Shown here piece by piece: positions 26,730 to 35,629 of a stretch of 64,000 nucleotides of DNA. The stretch lies in NCBI GenBank assembly GCA_020099315.1, contig CP083650.1, positions 3,844,001 to 3,908,000 of the forward strand, read 5' to 3'. The notes under the pieces were generated by a model. That model was given only the letters and a program-made list of their open reading frames with translations. It ran no database searches and had not been told where the DNA came from. Numbering within the stretch: the first letter of the stretch is position 1; the number at the start of each line of letters is the position of its first letter. The stretch comes from Citrobacter europaeus. GTDB lineage: Bacteria > Pseudomonadota > Gammaproteobacteria > Enterobacterales > Enterobacteriaceae. The translations under genes and the position numbers were made by a program.

Positions 26730-27850
26730 TGCGTTTTGTTGACGAATACCGCGCACCAGAACAGGTGATGCAGTTGATAGAGCACCTGTGTGAACGTGCC
26801 GCACTCCTCCCCTACACGGCTGAACGCCCGCTGCGCATCATGGAAGTTTGTGGTGGTCATACCCACGCTATCTTCAAGTTCGGTCTCGACCAGTTATTGC
26901 CTGAAAATGTCGAGTTTATTCATGGACCAGGCTGCCCGGTTTGCGTTCTGCCGATGGGCAGAATCGACAGCTGTGTTGAAATCGCCAGCCATCCAGAAGT
27001 GATTTTCTGCACCTTTGGCGATGCGATGCGCGTCCCGGGTAAACAAGGTTCTTTGCTACAAGCCAAAGCACGCGGCGCAGATATCCGCATCGTCTATTCA
27101 CCGATGGATGCGCTGAAGCTGGCGCAGGAAAACCCAACGCGTAAGGTAGTGTTCTTTGGCCTGGGTTTTGAAACCACAATGCCAACCACCGCCATCACCC
27201 TGCAGCAGGCAAAACAGCGTAACGTGCAGAACTTTTACTTTTTCTGCCAGCACATCACGCTTATTCCTACGCTGCGCAGTCTGCTGGAGCAGCCGGACAA
27301 CGGCATCGACGCCTTTTTAGCGCCAGGCCACGTCAGCATGGTGATTGGTACCGATGCCTATAACTTCATTGCGTCAGACTTCCATCGTCCGTTAGTGGTC
27401 GCCGGTTTCGAACCGCTCGATTTGCTGCAGGGCGTGGTGATGTTGATTGAACAGAAGATTGCCGAGCATAGTCAGGTCGAAAACCAGTACCGCCGCGTGG
27501 TGCCGGACGCCGGTAACGCGTTAGCGCAAAAGGCTATCGCCGACGTGTTCTGCGTCAATGGCGACAGTGAATGGCGCGGCCTGGGCGTAATTGAATCCTC
27601 TGGCGTTCACCTGACGCCAGACTATCAGCGTTTTGATGCCGAAGCGCATTTCCAGCCAGCGCCGCAGCAGGTGTATGACGATCCGCGCGCCCGTTGCGGA
27701 GAGGTATTGACCGGTCGATGCAAACCGCATCAGTGCCCGCTATTTGGCAAAACCTGTAACCCGGAGACCGCGTTTGGCGCCCTGATGGTCTCCTCAGAAG
27801 GCGCATGTGCCGCCTGGTATCAGTATCGTCAGCAGGAGTGTGAAGCATGA
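26729..27850 (+). CDS. hypD: Hydrogenase maturation protein HypD
   Basis: HypD is the scaffold on which the Fe(CN)2CO group is built. The 373-residue sequence has the conserved CGGHTHAIFKFG, the redox pair in GPGCPVCVLP and a C-terminal [4Fe-4S] region (RCGEVLTGRCKPHQCPLFG). It overlaps hypE by four bases. Confidence 0.95.
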   Translation: MRFVDEYRAPEQVMQLIEHLCERAALLPYTAERPLRIMEVCGGHTHAIFKFGLDQLLPENVEFIHGPGCPVCVLPMGRIDSCVEIASHPEVIFCTFGDAMRVPGKQGSLLQAKARGADIRIVYSPMDALKLAQENPTRKVVFFGLGFETTMPTTAITLQQAKQRNVQNFYFFCQHITLIPTLRSLLEQPDNGIDAFLAPGHVSMVIGTDAYNFIASDFHRPLVVAGFEPLDLLQGVVMLIEQKIAEHSQVENQYRRVVPDAGNALAQKAIADVFCVNGDSEWRGLGVIESSGVHLTPDYQRFDAEAHFQPAPQQVYDDPRARCGEVLTGRCKPHQCPLFGKTCNPETAFGALMVSSEGACAAWYQYRQQECEA

Positions 27851-28857
27851 ACAGCGTACAACTCGCCCACGGTAGCGGCGGTCAGGCTATGCAGCAGTTG
27901 ATCAACAGTCTGTTTATGGAAGCTTTTGCTAATCCGTGGCTGGCAGAACAAGAGGATCAGGCACGTCTGGAACTGGCGCAGCTGGTGGCAGAAGGCGATC
28001 GTCTGGCATTTTCAACCGACAGCTATGTTATCGATCCGTTGTTCTTCCCGGGCGGCAATATCGGCAAGCTGGCTATTTGCGGTACGGCTAACGACGTAGC
28101 GGTCAGCGGCGCAATCCCGCGCTACCTCTCCTGTGGTTTTATCCTCGAAGAGGGTCTGCCGATGGAGACGCTGAAAACCGTCGTTAACAGCATGGCAGCA
28201 ACCGCGCGCGAAGCGGGCATCGCCATCGTAACCGGCGATACTAAAGTCGTGCAGCGCGGCGCAGCAGACAAGCTGTTCATCAACACCGCCGGAATGGGGG
28301 CGATCCCCGCCAACATTCACTGGGGGGCACAGACCCTCAGCCCGGGCGATGTGCTGCTGGTCAGCGGTACGCTTGGCGATCACGGCGCAACTATCCTTAA
28401 CCTGCGCGAACAGTTGGGTCTTGATGGTGAACTGGTCAGCGACTGCGCGGTATTAACGCCGCTTATCCAGACGCTACGTGATATTCCCGGCGTGAAGGCG
28501 CTGCGTGACGCGACCCGTGGCGGCGTGAATGCGGTAACGCATGAATTTGCCGCCTCATGCGGATTTGGTATTGAGCTGTCTGAAGCGGCCCTGCCCGTGA
28601 AGCCCGCGGTGCGCGGCGTTTGCGAACTGCTGGGTCTGGATGCGCTCAACTTTGCTAACGAGGGCAAGCTGGTGATTGCCGTTGAGCGCCAGGCGGCTGA
28701 AACGGCGCTTGCCGCGCTGCGCGCGCATCCGTTAGGGCGCGATGCCGCAATGATTGGTGAAGTGGTGGAACGTAAAGGTGTACGTCTTGCCGGACTCTAC
28801 GGCGTGAAACGAACCCTCGATTTACCACACGCCGAGCCATTGCCTCGTATATGCTAA
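27847..28857 (+). CDS. hypE: Hydrogenase maturation carbamoyl dehydratase HypE
   Basis: HypE takes the carbamoyl group from HypF on its C-terminal cysteine and dehydrates it with ATP to the cyanide ligand. The 336-residue sequence ends in PRIC as required, and has the AIR-synthase-like ATP site. It is the last gene of hypABCDE; BIME repeats separate it from fhlA. Confidence 0.95.
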   Translation: MNSVQLAHGSGGQAMQQLINSLFMEAFANPWLAEQEDQARLELAQLVAEGDRLAFSTDSYVIDPLFFPGGNIGKLAICGTANDVAVSGAIPRYLSCGFILEEGLPMETLKTVVNSMAATAREAGIAIVTGDTKVVQRGAADKLFINTAGMGAIPANIHWGAQTLSPGDVLLVSGTLGDHGATILNLREQLGLDGELVSDCAVLTPLIQTLRDIPGVKALRDATRGGVNAVTHEFAASCGFGIELSEAALPVKPAVRGVCELLGLDALNFANEGKLVIAVERQAAETALAALRAHPLGRDAAMIGEVVERKGVRLAGLYGVKRTLDLPHAEPLPRIC

Positions 28858-28877
28858 CAGCCGGTTGGCAGCAAGCT

Positions 28878-28988
28878 GTAGGCCGGATAAGACGCATTTG
28901 CGTCGACATCCGGCATTAACGATGCATTTTCGCCCGATGGCGCTTTGCCGATCGGGCCTACGGTTCGTGTAGCCGGACCAATCCGGCA
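28878..28988. repeat. REP cluster (BIME) between hypE and fhlA
   Basis: Three hairpins lie in this 206-base gap: 28878-28915 (GTAGGCCGGATAAGACG ... CATCCGGCA), 28932-28961 (GCCCGATGGCG ... ATCGGGCCTAC) and a shorter one near 28967-28988 (GTAGCCGGACC ... ATCCGGCAA). The middle one is the variant with a GCCCGAT arm. Confidence 0.8.
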
Positions 28989-29063
28989 ATAAATTACGAC
29001 TTATACCTATAATTCATTTACCGTTTTCGCACCGTTCTGCGGTGCTTTTCCTGGAAAAGCAAT

Positions 29064-31142
29064 ATGTCGTATACACCGATGAGTGACCTTGGACAGCAAG
29101 GCCTGTTCGATATTACTCGTACATTATTACAGCAGCCCGATCTCCCGTCTCTCAGCGAGGCGCTTTCGCAGCTGGTCAAGCGTTCAGCGCTGGCCGACTG
29201 TGCGGCTATTGTCTTGTGGCAGGCACAAACGCAGCGTGCGCGTTATTTTGCGACGCGTGAAAATGGTAAACCCATCGATTATGAAGACGAAACGGTGCTG
29301 GCGCATGGCCCGGTACGCCGTATTTTGTCTCGCCCCGATGCGCTGCACTGCAACTATCATGAGTTTACGGAAACCTGGCCGCAACTGGCCTCAGGCGGGC
29401 TGTATTCTGAATTTGGCCACTACTGTCTGTTGCCGCTGGCGGCAGATGGGCGAATCTTTGGCGGCTGCGAATTCATCCGTAATGAAGATCGGCCGTGGAG
29501 TGAAAAAGAGTACAACCGGCTGCAGACCTTCACGCAAATAGTCGGCGTTGTTGCTGAACAAATTCAAAGCAGGGTCAGCAACAACGTCGATTACGATTTA
29601 CTGTGCCGCGAGCGCGACAACTTTCGCATCCTGGTCGCCATCACCAATGCGGTGCTCTCGCGTCTCGACATTGATGAACTGGTTAGCGAAGTCGCCAAGG
29701 AGATCCATCACTACTTCGACATTGATGCTATCAGCATCGTGTTACGCAGCGATCGCAAGAATAAACTCAGCATTTATTCCACCCATTATCTGGATGAACA
29801 TCATCCGGCGCACGAACAAAGTGAGGTGGACGAAGCAGGCACACTCTCTGAACGGGTCTTCAAAAGCAAAGAGATGCTGCTGATTAACCTGAGTGAACGC
29901 GATACCCTTGCTCCTTACGAACGGATGCTGTTCGAAACCTGGGGCAACCAGCTACAGACTCTGTGCCTGCTGCCGCTGATGTCCGGCAATACTATGCTCG
30001 GAGTACTGAAGCTGGCGCAGTGCGAAGAGAAAGTGTTCACCACCGCCAACCTAAAACTGCTGCGTCAAATCGCCGAACGCGTGGCGATCGCCGTAGATAA
30101 CGCCCTCGCCTACCAGGAGATCCACCGCCTGAAGGAACGTCTGGTCGACGAAAACCTGGCGTTGACGGAACAACTCAACAACGTGGAGAGTGAGTTCGGC
30201 GAAATCATTGGCCGCAGCGAAGCGATGTACAGCGTACTCAAACAGGTCGAAATGGTGGCGCAAAGCGACAGCACCGTCCTGATTCTGGGTGAAACCGGAA
30301 CGGGTAAGGAGCTAATCGCGCGAGCAATTCACAACCTGAGCGGACGCAACGCCCGCCGAATGGTGAAAATGAACTGCGCGGCAATGCCTGCCGGATTGCT
30401 GGAAAGCGATCTGTTTGGCCATGAGCGCGGCGCGTTTACCGGGGCCAGCACGCAGCGGATTGGGCGTTTCGAACTGGCGGACAAAAGTTCGTTGTTCCTC
30501 GACGAAGTTGGCGACATGCCGCTGGAACTTCAGCCGAAGCTGCTGCGCGTTCTGCAGGAGCAGGAGTTTGAACGTCTGGGCAGCAATAAGCTGATCCAGA
30601 CCGACGTTCGCTTGATCGCCGCCACCAACCGCGATCTGAAAAAGATGGTCGCCGATCGCGAGTTTCGTAACGATCTCTACTATCGGCTGAACGTCTTCCC
30701 GATCCATCTGCCGCCGCTGCGTGAGCGCCCGGAAGATATTCCGCTACTGGTGAAAGCCTTCACCTTTAAAATTGCCCGCCGAATGGGGCGCAATATCGAC
30801 AGTATTCCCGCCGAAGCTCTGCGTACGCTGAGCAATATGGAATGGCCGGGTAACGTGCGTGAACTGGAAAACGTGGTAGAGCGCGCCGTTCTGCTCACCC
30901 GAGGCAACGTGCTGCAACTGTCCCTGCCGGATGTTGTCGCGTTGGCGCCATCCACCCCACCAGTGGCGACCGAAGTCGCGCAGGACGGCGAAGATGAATA
31001 TCAGCTGATAATGCGCGTGCTAAAAGAGACCAACGGCGTCGTTGCCGGTCCGAAAGGCGCGGCGCAAAGACTGGGGCTGAAACGCACAACGTTACTCTCA
31101 CGCATGAAACGATTGGGGATTGATAAGGATGCACTGGTTTAG
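29064..31142 (+). CDS. fhlA: Formate hydrogenlyase transcriptional activator FhlA
   Basis: FhlA senses formate and activates the sigma-54 promoters of hyc, hyp, hydN-hypF and fdhF. The 692-residue protein has two N-terminal GAF domains (about 25-170 and 196-342), an AAA+ domain with GETGTGKE and GAFTGA, and a Fis-type helix-turn-helix at the end. Length equals E. coli FhlA. It follows the hyp operon on the same strand and is checked by HycA. Confidence 0.95.
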   Translation: MSYTPMSDLGQQGLFDITRTLLQQPDLPSLSEALSQLVKRSALADCAAIVLWQAQTQRARYFATRENGKPIDYEDETVLAHGPVRRILSRPDALHCNYHEFTETWPQLASGGLYSEFGHYCLLPLAADGRIFGGCEFIRNEDRPWSEKEYNRLQTFTQIVGVVAEQIQSRVSNNVDYDLLCRERDNFRILVAITNAVLSRLDIDELVSEVAKEIHHYFDIDAISIVLRSDRKNKLSIYSTHYLDEHHPAHEQSEVDEAGTLSERVFKSKEMLLINLSERDTLAPYERMLFETWGNQLQTLCLLPLMSGNTMLGVLKLAQCEEKVFTTANLKLLRQIAERVAIAVDNALAYQEIHRLKERLVDENLALTEQLNNVESEFGEIIGRSEAMYSVLKQVEMVAQSDSTVLILGETGTGKELIARAIHNLSGRNARRMVKMNCAAMPAGLLESDLFGHERGAFTGASTQRIGRFELADKSSLFLDEVGDMPLELQPKLLRVLQEQEFERLGSNKLIQTDVRLIAATNRDLKKMVADREFRNDLYYRLNVFPIHLPPLRERPEDIPLLVKAFTFKIARRMGRNIDSIPAEALRTLSNMEWPGNVRELENVVERAVLLTRGNVLQLSLPDVVALAPSTPPVATEVAQDGEDEYQLIMRVLKETNGVVAGPKGAAQRLGLKRTTLLSRMKRLGIDKDALV

Positions 31143-31186
31143 CCAGTGTGGTTATACTGGGTGATATCTCAACGAAAGGAGGCAGT

Positions 31187-31615
31187 ATGGCGGTATCAGC
31201 ACGTAATCAATTAACCGGTACGGTGAGCGCAGTCGCTACGGGCGCAGTGAATGATGAAGTTGAACTGACGCTGGCTGGCGGCGCAAAACTGGTCGCGATT
31301 GTAACCCATAGCAGCCAGCAGGCGTTGGGTCTGGCAAAAGGGAAAGAGGCGATTGCCCTGATTAAAGCGCCGTGGGTAACGCTGGCAACAGAAGACTGCG
31401 GCCTGAAGTTCTCTGCCCGTAACCAGTTTGCCGGTAGCGTTTCCCAGGTCACCGAAGGCGCAGTCAACGCCACGGTACATATCAAAACTGACGCAGGCTT
31501 TGAGATTGTTGCCGTCGTCACCAACGAAAGTCAGCAAGAGATGAAACTGAGCCAGGGAAGCCGCGTTGTTGCGCTGATCAAAGCCTCAGCCATTCTGATT
31601 GCCACCAAAGCGTAA
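31187..31615 (+). CDS. Di-Mop molbindin (ModG-like molybdate-binding protein)
   Basis: This 142-residue cytoplasmic protein consists of two Mop/TOBE repeats of about 66 residues: SARNQLTGTVSAVATGAVND to about residue 68, and SARNQFAGSVSQVTEGAVNA from about residue 73. This is the layout of Azotobacter ModG-type molbindins, which store or buffer molybdate. I start it at 31187, where AAAGGAGG precedes the ATG; an in-frame ATG at 31148 lacks such a site. It lies 44 bases after fhlA, whose regulon contains the molybdenum enzyme formate dehydrogenase H. E. coli K-12 has no such gene at this place as far as I recall. Confidence 0.88.
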   Translation: MAVSARNQLTGTVSAVATGAVNDEVELTLAGGAKLVAIVTHSSQQALGLAKGKEAIALIKAPWVTLATEDCGLKFSARNQFAGSVSQVTEGAVNATVHIKTDAGFEIVAVVTNESQQEMKLSQGSRVVALIKASAILIATKA

Positions 31616-31642
31616 TCGCCATCGTCAACGCATGGCCAGTTT

Positions 31643-31726
31643 GCCCGATAGCGCTGTGCTTATCGGGCCTACGCGGCAGGAGCGCTTGCTCTCGTAGGCC
31701 AGATAAAGCATCGCCGCCATCCGGCA
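31643..31726. repeat. Two REP elements between the molbindin gene and ygbA
   Basis: One hairpin at 31643-31672 has GCCCGATAGCG and TTATCGGGCCTAC arms; a second at 31694-31726 has GTAGGCCAGATAAAG and GCCATCCGGCA arms. They lie between two convergent genes. Confidence 0.8.
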
Positions 31727-31731
31727 TAGAA

Positions 31732-32076
31732 TTACTTCTTCCGCTGGTATTTCTCTGGCAATTCCGGTACCGGACGTTTGTCATCAATCAGATGACGCAC
31801 GGTCAGAATCGGATGACGCCAGAGCATTCTTGGTCCAGCCCAGCGCATAATTTGCTTCATCTCTTCGCGTTTAGCAGGTTGATAACAGTGCACAGGGCAC
31901 TGTTTACAGGCCGGTTTTTCCTCACCAAATACGCACTTATCGAGGCGCTTTTGCGCATAGGCAAACAACGCATCGTAATGCCCCGGCTCGTCTGAAGCCT
32001 GCGGACACTGGCTTTCATACAGCGAGATCATTCTCTGGATCGTCATTTTTTCACGTGCAATACGTTTGCCGGACAT
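31732..32076 (-). CDS. ygbA: Nitrosative-stress protein YgbA
   Basis: This 114-residue protein matches E. coli YgbA, a member of the NsrR regulon linked to growth under nitrosative stress; its biochemical role is unknown. A cysteine-rich core (CVFGEEKPACKQCPVHCYQP) may bind metal or an Fe-S cluster. I start at 32076 (MSGKRIAREK) as in E. coli; the longer ATG at 32100 would lie inside the operator. In E. coli ygbA lies between fhlA and mutS; here it marks the end of the shared backbone. Confidence 0.9.
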   Translation of the reverse strand: MSGKRIAREKMTIQRMISLYESQCPQASDEPGHYDALFAYAQKRLDKCVFGEEKPACKQCPVHCYQPAKREEMKQIMRWAGPRMLWRHPILTVRHLIDDKRPVPELPEKYQRKK

Positions 32077-32091
32077 GATGCCTCCACAATT

Positions 32092-32114
32092 AAGTTGCAT
32101 AAATAATACACCTT
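32092..32114. promoter_or_regulatory. NsrR-like operator of ygbA
   Basis: A 23-base inverted repeat with halves AAGTTGCATAA and TAATACACCTT around one central base fits the 11-1-11 NsrR motif (consensus half AANATGCATTT). It begins 16 bases upstream of the ygbA start. ygbA is a known NsrR target in E. coli and Salmonella. Confidence 0.75.
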
Positions 32115-32161
32115 AACAGTGAAGGCAACCATCACATGAGATCAATTCCCCACGAGAATGA

Positions 32162-33856
32162 CTAAATTGCCCTGCGTTTATAAGGACGGTAGTGCGGTAG
32201 CCAAAAGTTATCGTTGATGCTCTGCAACAGCGCGTCGTCGCTCATCTTCTCTGCCACACCTGACTGCTGCGCCGTCTTGCCGACCTCGAAGGCAATGCGG
32301 CGCGTCACGTCACAGATTGTCCCAATCTCCGGCAACAGAGCGCCTTCCCCGTTATGCACCAGCGGAGAAGCATCGGCCAGCGCACGGCTTGCCGCCATCA
32401 ACATGGCTTCTGTTATTCGCGCCGCGCCGCTGGCGATAGCCCCCAGACCGATGGCCGGGAAAACATAAACGTTATTGCACTGCGCAACCGGAATGGAACA
32501 CCCATTAAATTCAACCGCATCGCAGGGACTGCCGGTCGCGATGATGGCCCGTCCCTCGGTCCAGCGAACAATATCTTCTGGCCGCGCTTCCATTCTCGAG
32601 GTGGGATTCGACAACGGCATAACAATCGGCCGATCGCAGTATTGGTACATCGTGCTAATCACCTCCTGCGAAAATAATCCGGCCTGGCCCGACACACCCA
32701 GCATCACCGAAGGTTTGGCATTGTGGATAACCTCCAGTAACGACGGTGTCTGCCCCTCATACAGCCAGTCAGATAAGGCCACAGGAGGCTGCGCCAGCGG
32801 TTGCTGGAAATCCGCTAATCCATGATTGGTGGTCATCACCAGACCGTCGCGATCCACCATAAAAATGGTCCGTCGGGCTTCGGCCTGGCTCATTCCTTCA
32901 GAGATGCGGCAGGCGATAATATGTCGGGCGATCCCACATCCGGCAGCACCCGCGCCCACAATCACAATCGATTGCTGACGGAAATCGCGGCCGCTGCCAC
33001 GACAGGCAGCAACCACGGTCGCCAGAGCCACCGACGCCGTGCCCTGAATATCATCATTAAAACAGCACAGCTCATCGCGATAGCGGTCCAGTAACGGTAC
33101 AGCGGTATGCTGGGCGAAATCTTCAAACTGCAGCAGAACGTTAGGCCAGCGCCGTTTTACGGCAGCAATAAACATACCAATGAATGCGAAGTAGTCTTCG
33201 CCAGTTATGCGCGGATGACGCCAGCCGATATAGCGCGGATCGTCCAGCAGTCGCGTATTGTTCGTACCGACATCCAGCAGAATGGGTAGCGTATTCGCCG
33301 GATTAACCCCGCCACAGACGGTATAGAGCGACAGTTTCCCGATAGGGATCCCCATACCGCCAACGCCCTGGTCACCTAGTCCCAGAATGCGCTCACCATC
33401 AGTGACGACGATGACCTTGATATCGTGTCGTGGAATATCATGCAAAATATCGTCAATACGATCGCGATCGGGCCAGGAAATAAAGACACCACGCGCCCGA
33501 CGATATATCCAGGAGAATTTTTCGCAGGCAGCCCCGACTACTGGGGTATAAACGATTGGCAACATCTCGGGCAGGTGATTTTTCAACAGGTAATAAAATA
33601 AAGTTTCGTTGGTATCCTGGATATTACGCAGGTAAATATGTCGAGCGCTGTGGGATTCAGCCTCAAGATATTGTTGATACGCCCGCTCAGCTTGTTCATC
33701 AATATTCTCAATCGCGCAAGGCAGTAGCCCACTCAGGTTAAAGTCATGTCTTTCTTGCTGCGTGAAGCTACTTCCCTTGTTTAATAACGGAGACTCAAGC
33801 AGTAACTTCCCCGTAAACGGGACGTATAAAACATCGTTTGTCACGTTGCCATCCAT
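32162..33856 (-). CDS. NAD-dependent malic enzyme (MaeA-like)
   Basis: This 564-residue enzyme should decarboxylate malate to pyruvate with NAD+. It shows the catalytic Tyr in PIVYTPVVG, the metal/Lys region ERILGLGDQGVGGMGIPIGK, the acidic CCFNDDIQGTASV and the Rossmann motif IVIVGAGAAGCGIA. Length and order match the SfcA/MaeA family, but the usual maeA locus is elsewhere, so this is probably a second copy tied to the local pathway. No good ribosome site precedes the ATG at 33856. It lies 52 bases after the DcuC-family carrier gene, with a terminator hairpin in between. Confidence 0.85.
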   Translation of the reverse strand: MDGNVTNDVLYVPFTGKLLLESPLLNKGSSFTQQERHDFNLSGLLPCAIENIDEQAERAYQQYLEAESHSARHIYLRNIQDTNETLFYYLLKNHLPEMLPIVYTPVVGAACEKFSWIYRRARGVFISWPDRDRIDDILHDIPRHDIKVIVVTDGERILGLGDQGVGGMGIPIGKLSLYTVCGGVNPANTLPILLDVGTNNTRLLDDPRYIGWRHPRITGEDYFAFIGMFIAAVKRRWPNVLLQFEDFAQHTAVPLLDRYRDELCCFNDDIQGTASVALATVVAACRGSGRDFRQQSIVIVGAGAAGCGIARHIIACRISEGMSQAEARRTIFMVDRDGLVMTTNHGLADFQQPLAQPPVALSDWLYEGQTPSLLEVIHNAKPSVMLGVSGQAGLFSQEVISTMYQYCDRPIVMPLSNPTSRMEARPEDIVRWTEGRAIIATGSPCDAVEFNGCSIPVAQCNNVYVFPAIGLGAIASGAARITEAMLMAASRALADASPLVHNGEGALLPEIGTICDVTRRIAFEVGKTAQQSGVAEKMSDDALLQSINDNFWLPHYRPYKRRAI

Positions 33857-33871
33857 AAATTACAACCAGAT

Positions 33872-33902
33872 AAAAAAATAAGAGCCTGCATCAACAGGCT
33901 CT
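33872..33902 (-). terminator. Rho-independent terminator after the DcuC-family gene
   Basis: On the minus strand a perfect eight-base stem (AGAGCCTG / CAGGCTCT, loop TTGATG) is followed by TATTTTTTTA. It begins six bases after the carrier gene stop and ends before the malic enzyme start, so malic enzyme expression would depend on read-through or an internal promoter. Confidence 0.8.
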
Positions 33903-33908
33903 CGGGAT

Positions 33909-35276
33909 TCAAATCAGGACATAGTTGGCAACCAGCATCGCCGCGATACCGGCCAGCGCTGGAAGCAGCGTTCTTCTGACAATCATAAACGGTGAGCATT
34001 CCCCTGCCTTGCTTACCGCAATAATGATGCCAGCCACCGGAGACATTGAACGCCCCATTCCCGCCATCAACTGCATTGGCAGGATCATATTGACAGCGTT
34101 TTCACCGAATTTTGCCGCAATCGAAGGTGCCAGGCCGGAGAAAGAGAAAAAGGCTGCAACGCCAGAGCCAGTCAGGACGGCGGTGACGCCCACCAGCGCG
34201 GTCATTACCAGCGTCATGCTGGTAAAACCCAGCCCTGCGTTTTGCACGGACTGCAACAGGTAGTCCACCGCACCAATTTTCTGCAGCCCCTGGGCATAAA
34301 TATCCGCACATACCAGCAAGGAAACGATGCTGGTAAACATGCTGCCCATCCCTTTGAAAAAGACCTGTAATCCTTTGCAGCAGCTTTTGAAATCTCGGGT
34401 AGCCACCAGTTCGAAGAAAAACGCGACGACCGCGCCAAGGATCATTGCTGTGACCACGTCAATTTTGATGGATTTGATAACCAAAGGGCTAAAGACCAGC
34501 ACCAGTACCACAGGCAGGACGGGCAACAGCGCATAAATGACGGGCACCTTACGGCCTTCTTCTTCCGCTTGTGCTACGCTTTGCGCTCCAGGAACAAAGC
34601 CATCTTTTTTGTCGAAATACTTCGCGCTGAAGTAAATCACCACCGCTACGGCCAGCATTACGACCACCGCCACTGGCATCTGGTAATGAGCAAAGTAGAT
34701 AGCGCTTTCCATGCCAGCATGCTTGGCTGCCAGATTCGCCGTACCAACCGCGGGCCCTAAATCCATAAACGCGCACAGACCGATCATCGCGGCCGCGGAG
34801 GCTTTACTGACTCCCAGGCGTACCAGGACCGGGAAGAATGTTACCAGCAGCAACATTGCCAGACCTGCCGCACTTGAAATTGCCACGTGCAGAAGCTGTG
34901 CGCAGATATACCCTAACGCAAGGATCAGGTATGGCGCTTTAATCACCTGCAGCGGTCGAATGCACATATTCACCATCGCGTTCGACGCTTTAATGTGATC
35001 CATATAGCTGGCAAATCCACCCGCCGCCATGATGATAAGACCAATACCCGCGATTTGTGTGGTAAGCGATTCTTTTGCAAAACTAAAGATATCCAGCCAG
35101 GTTGACCCCGTGGATTTTGCTTTATCATAAAGAATGCTGTTTTCAGGATAAAACAGTACGGTAATGGTCAATAATGCCAGTCCAGCGAGTAATAGAACAG
35201 TTTGCGGCTGATAGTTTTTCACAATTAACCATGCAGCAATAACTGTTATCACTATTGCTATAATAAACGCCGTCAT
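33909..35276 (-). CDS. DcuC-family C4-dicarboxylate carrier
   Basis: This inner-membrane protein of about 455 residues and about 12 helices resembles the DcuC family of anaerobic C4-dicarboxylate exchangers or efflux carriers. Two similar halves each end in a re-entrant-type motif, the second with LTGSGVAAFFSFSGLAPSIA and GRSMSPVAGIIIAVSK. I choose the ATG at 35276 (MTAFIIAIVI), which has AGGAATTG upstream and aligns with the DcuC start; an ATG at 35300 would add eight residues. Its neighbour encodes malic enzyme. It is divergent from the RpiR-type regulator. Confidence 0.82.
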   Translation of the reverse strand: MTAFIIAIVITVIAAWLIVKNYQPQTVLLLAGLALLTITVLFYPENSILYDKAKSTGSTWLDIFSFAKESLTTQIAGIGLIIMAAGGFASYMDHIKASNAMVNMCIRPLQVIKAPYLILALGYICAQLLHVAISSAAGLAMLLLVTFFPVLVRLGVSKASAAAMIGLCAFMDLGPAVGTANLAAKHAGMESAIYFAHYQMPVAVVVMLAVAVVIYFSAKYFDKKDGFVPGAQSVAQAEEEGRKVPVIYALLPVLPVVLVLVFSPLVIKSIKIDVVTAMILGAVVAFFFELVATRDFKSCCKGLQVFFKGMGSMFTSIVSLLVCADIYAQGLQKIGAVDYLLQSVQNAGLGFTSMTLVMTALVGVTAVLTGSGVAAFFSFSGLAPSIAAKFGENAVNMILPMQLMAGMGRSMSPVAGIIIAVSKAGECSPFMIVRRTLLPALAGIAAMLVANYVLI

Positions 35277-35455
35277 AATAACAATTCCTATGCCATACAA
35301 ATCGGGTAGGGTTATCTGTCATATCATCATAGCTTATGTAGGATAGTAAAAAATCACACCTATATATAAGCAGCTATAATATGCACGTAAATTTAACGTA
35401 TTACATACTCAAATATTGAGATTTAATTGTAATGGGTTGTGTGGTTGTAAAATAC

Positions 35456-35472
35456 GGGAAAGGTGTTTTCCC
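35456..35472. promoter_or_regulatory. Candidate RpiR-regulator operator, copy 1
   Basis: The inverted repeat GGGAAAGGTGTTTTCCC has the form GGGAA-N7-TTCCC. Copies of the same form occur at 38023-38039 and, with one mismatch, at 38057-38073, upstream of the lyase and porin genes. Confidence 0.6.
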
Positions 35473-35481
35473 ACCACTTTT

Positions 35482-35497
35482 TGTGAGTAAGATCGCA
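35482..35497. promoter_or_regulatory. CRP-like site near the rpiR-type regulator
   Basis: The sequence TGTGAGTAAGATCGCA fits TGTGA-N6-TCACA with one mismatch. It lies ten bases from the inverted repeat at 35456. Confidence 0.55.
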
Positions 35498-35629
35498 ACT
35501 CATCTGAATGCGGTCGCATCCCTTAGAAAAGGCTGGATGCGGGTTTCCAACATATTCATTCTATGATTGACGTCGAAAGCGTATTACCCTATAACAACGT
35601 TGATATACAGCAGCCATCGGGTGTTATCT

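Larger units (their letters stand above)
35277..35629. other. Divergent AT-rich promoter region of the carrier and rpiR-type genes
   Basis: This 353-base stretch has no gene. It is markedly AT rich and holds one 17-base inverted repeat (35456-35472) and one CRP-like site (35482-35497), listed separately. A 60-base in-frame extension of the regulator from a TTG at 35567 is possible but unlikely. Confidence 0.7.

Noticed and set aside
28858..29063. A small RNA or CRISPR array in the hypE-fhlA gap
   Set aside because: The repeated hairpins are REP/BIME units seen at several other sites in the window, with no regular repeat-spacer pattern.
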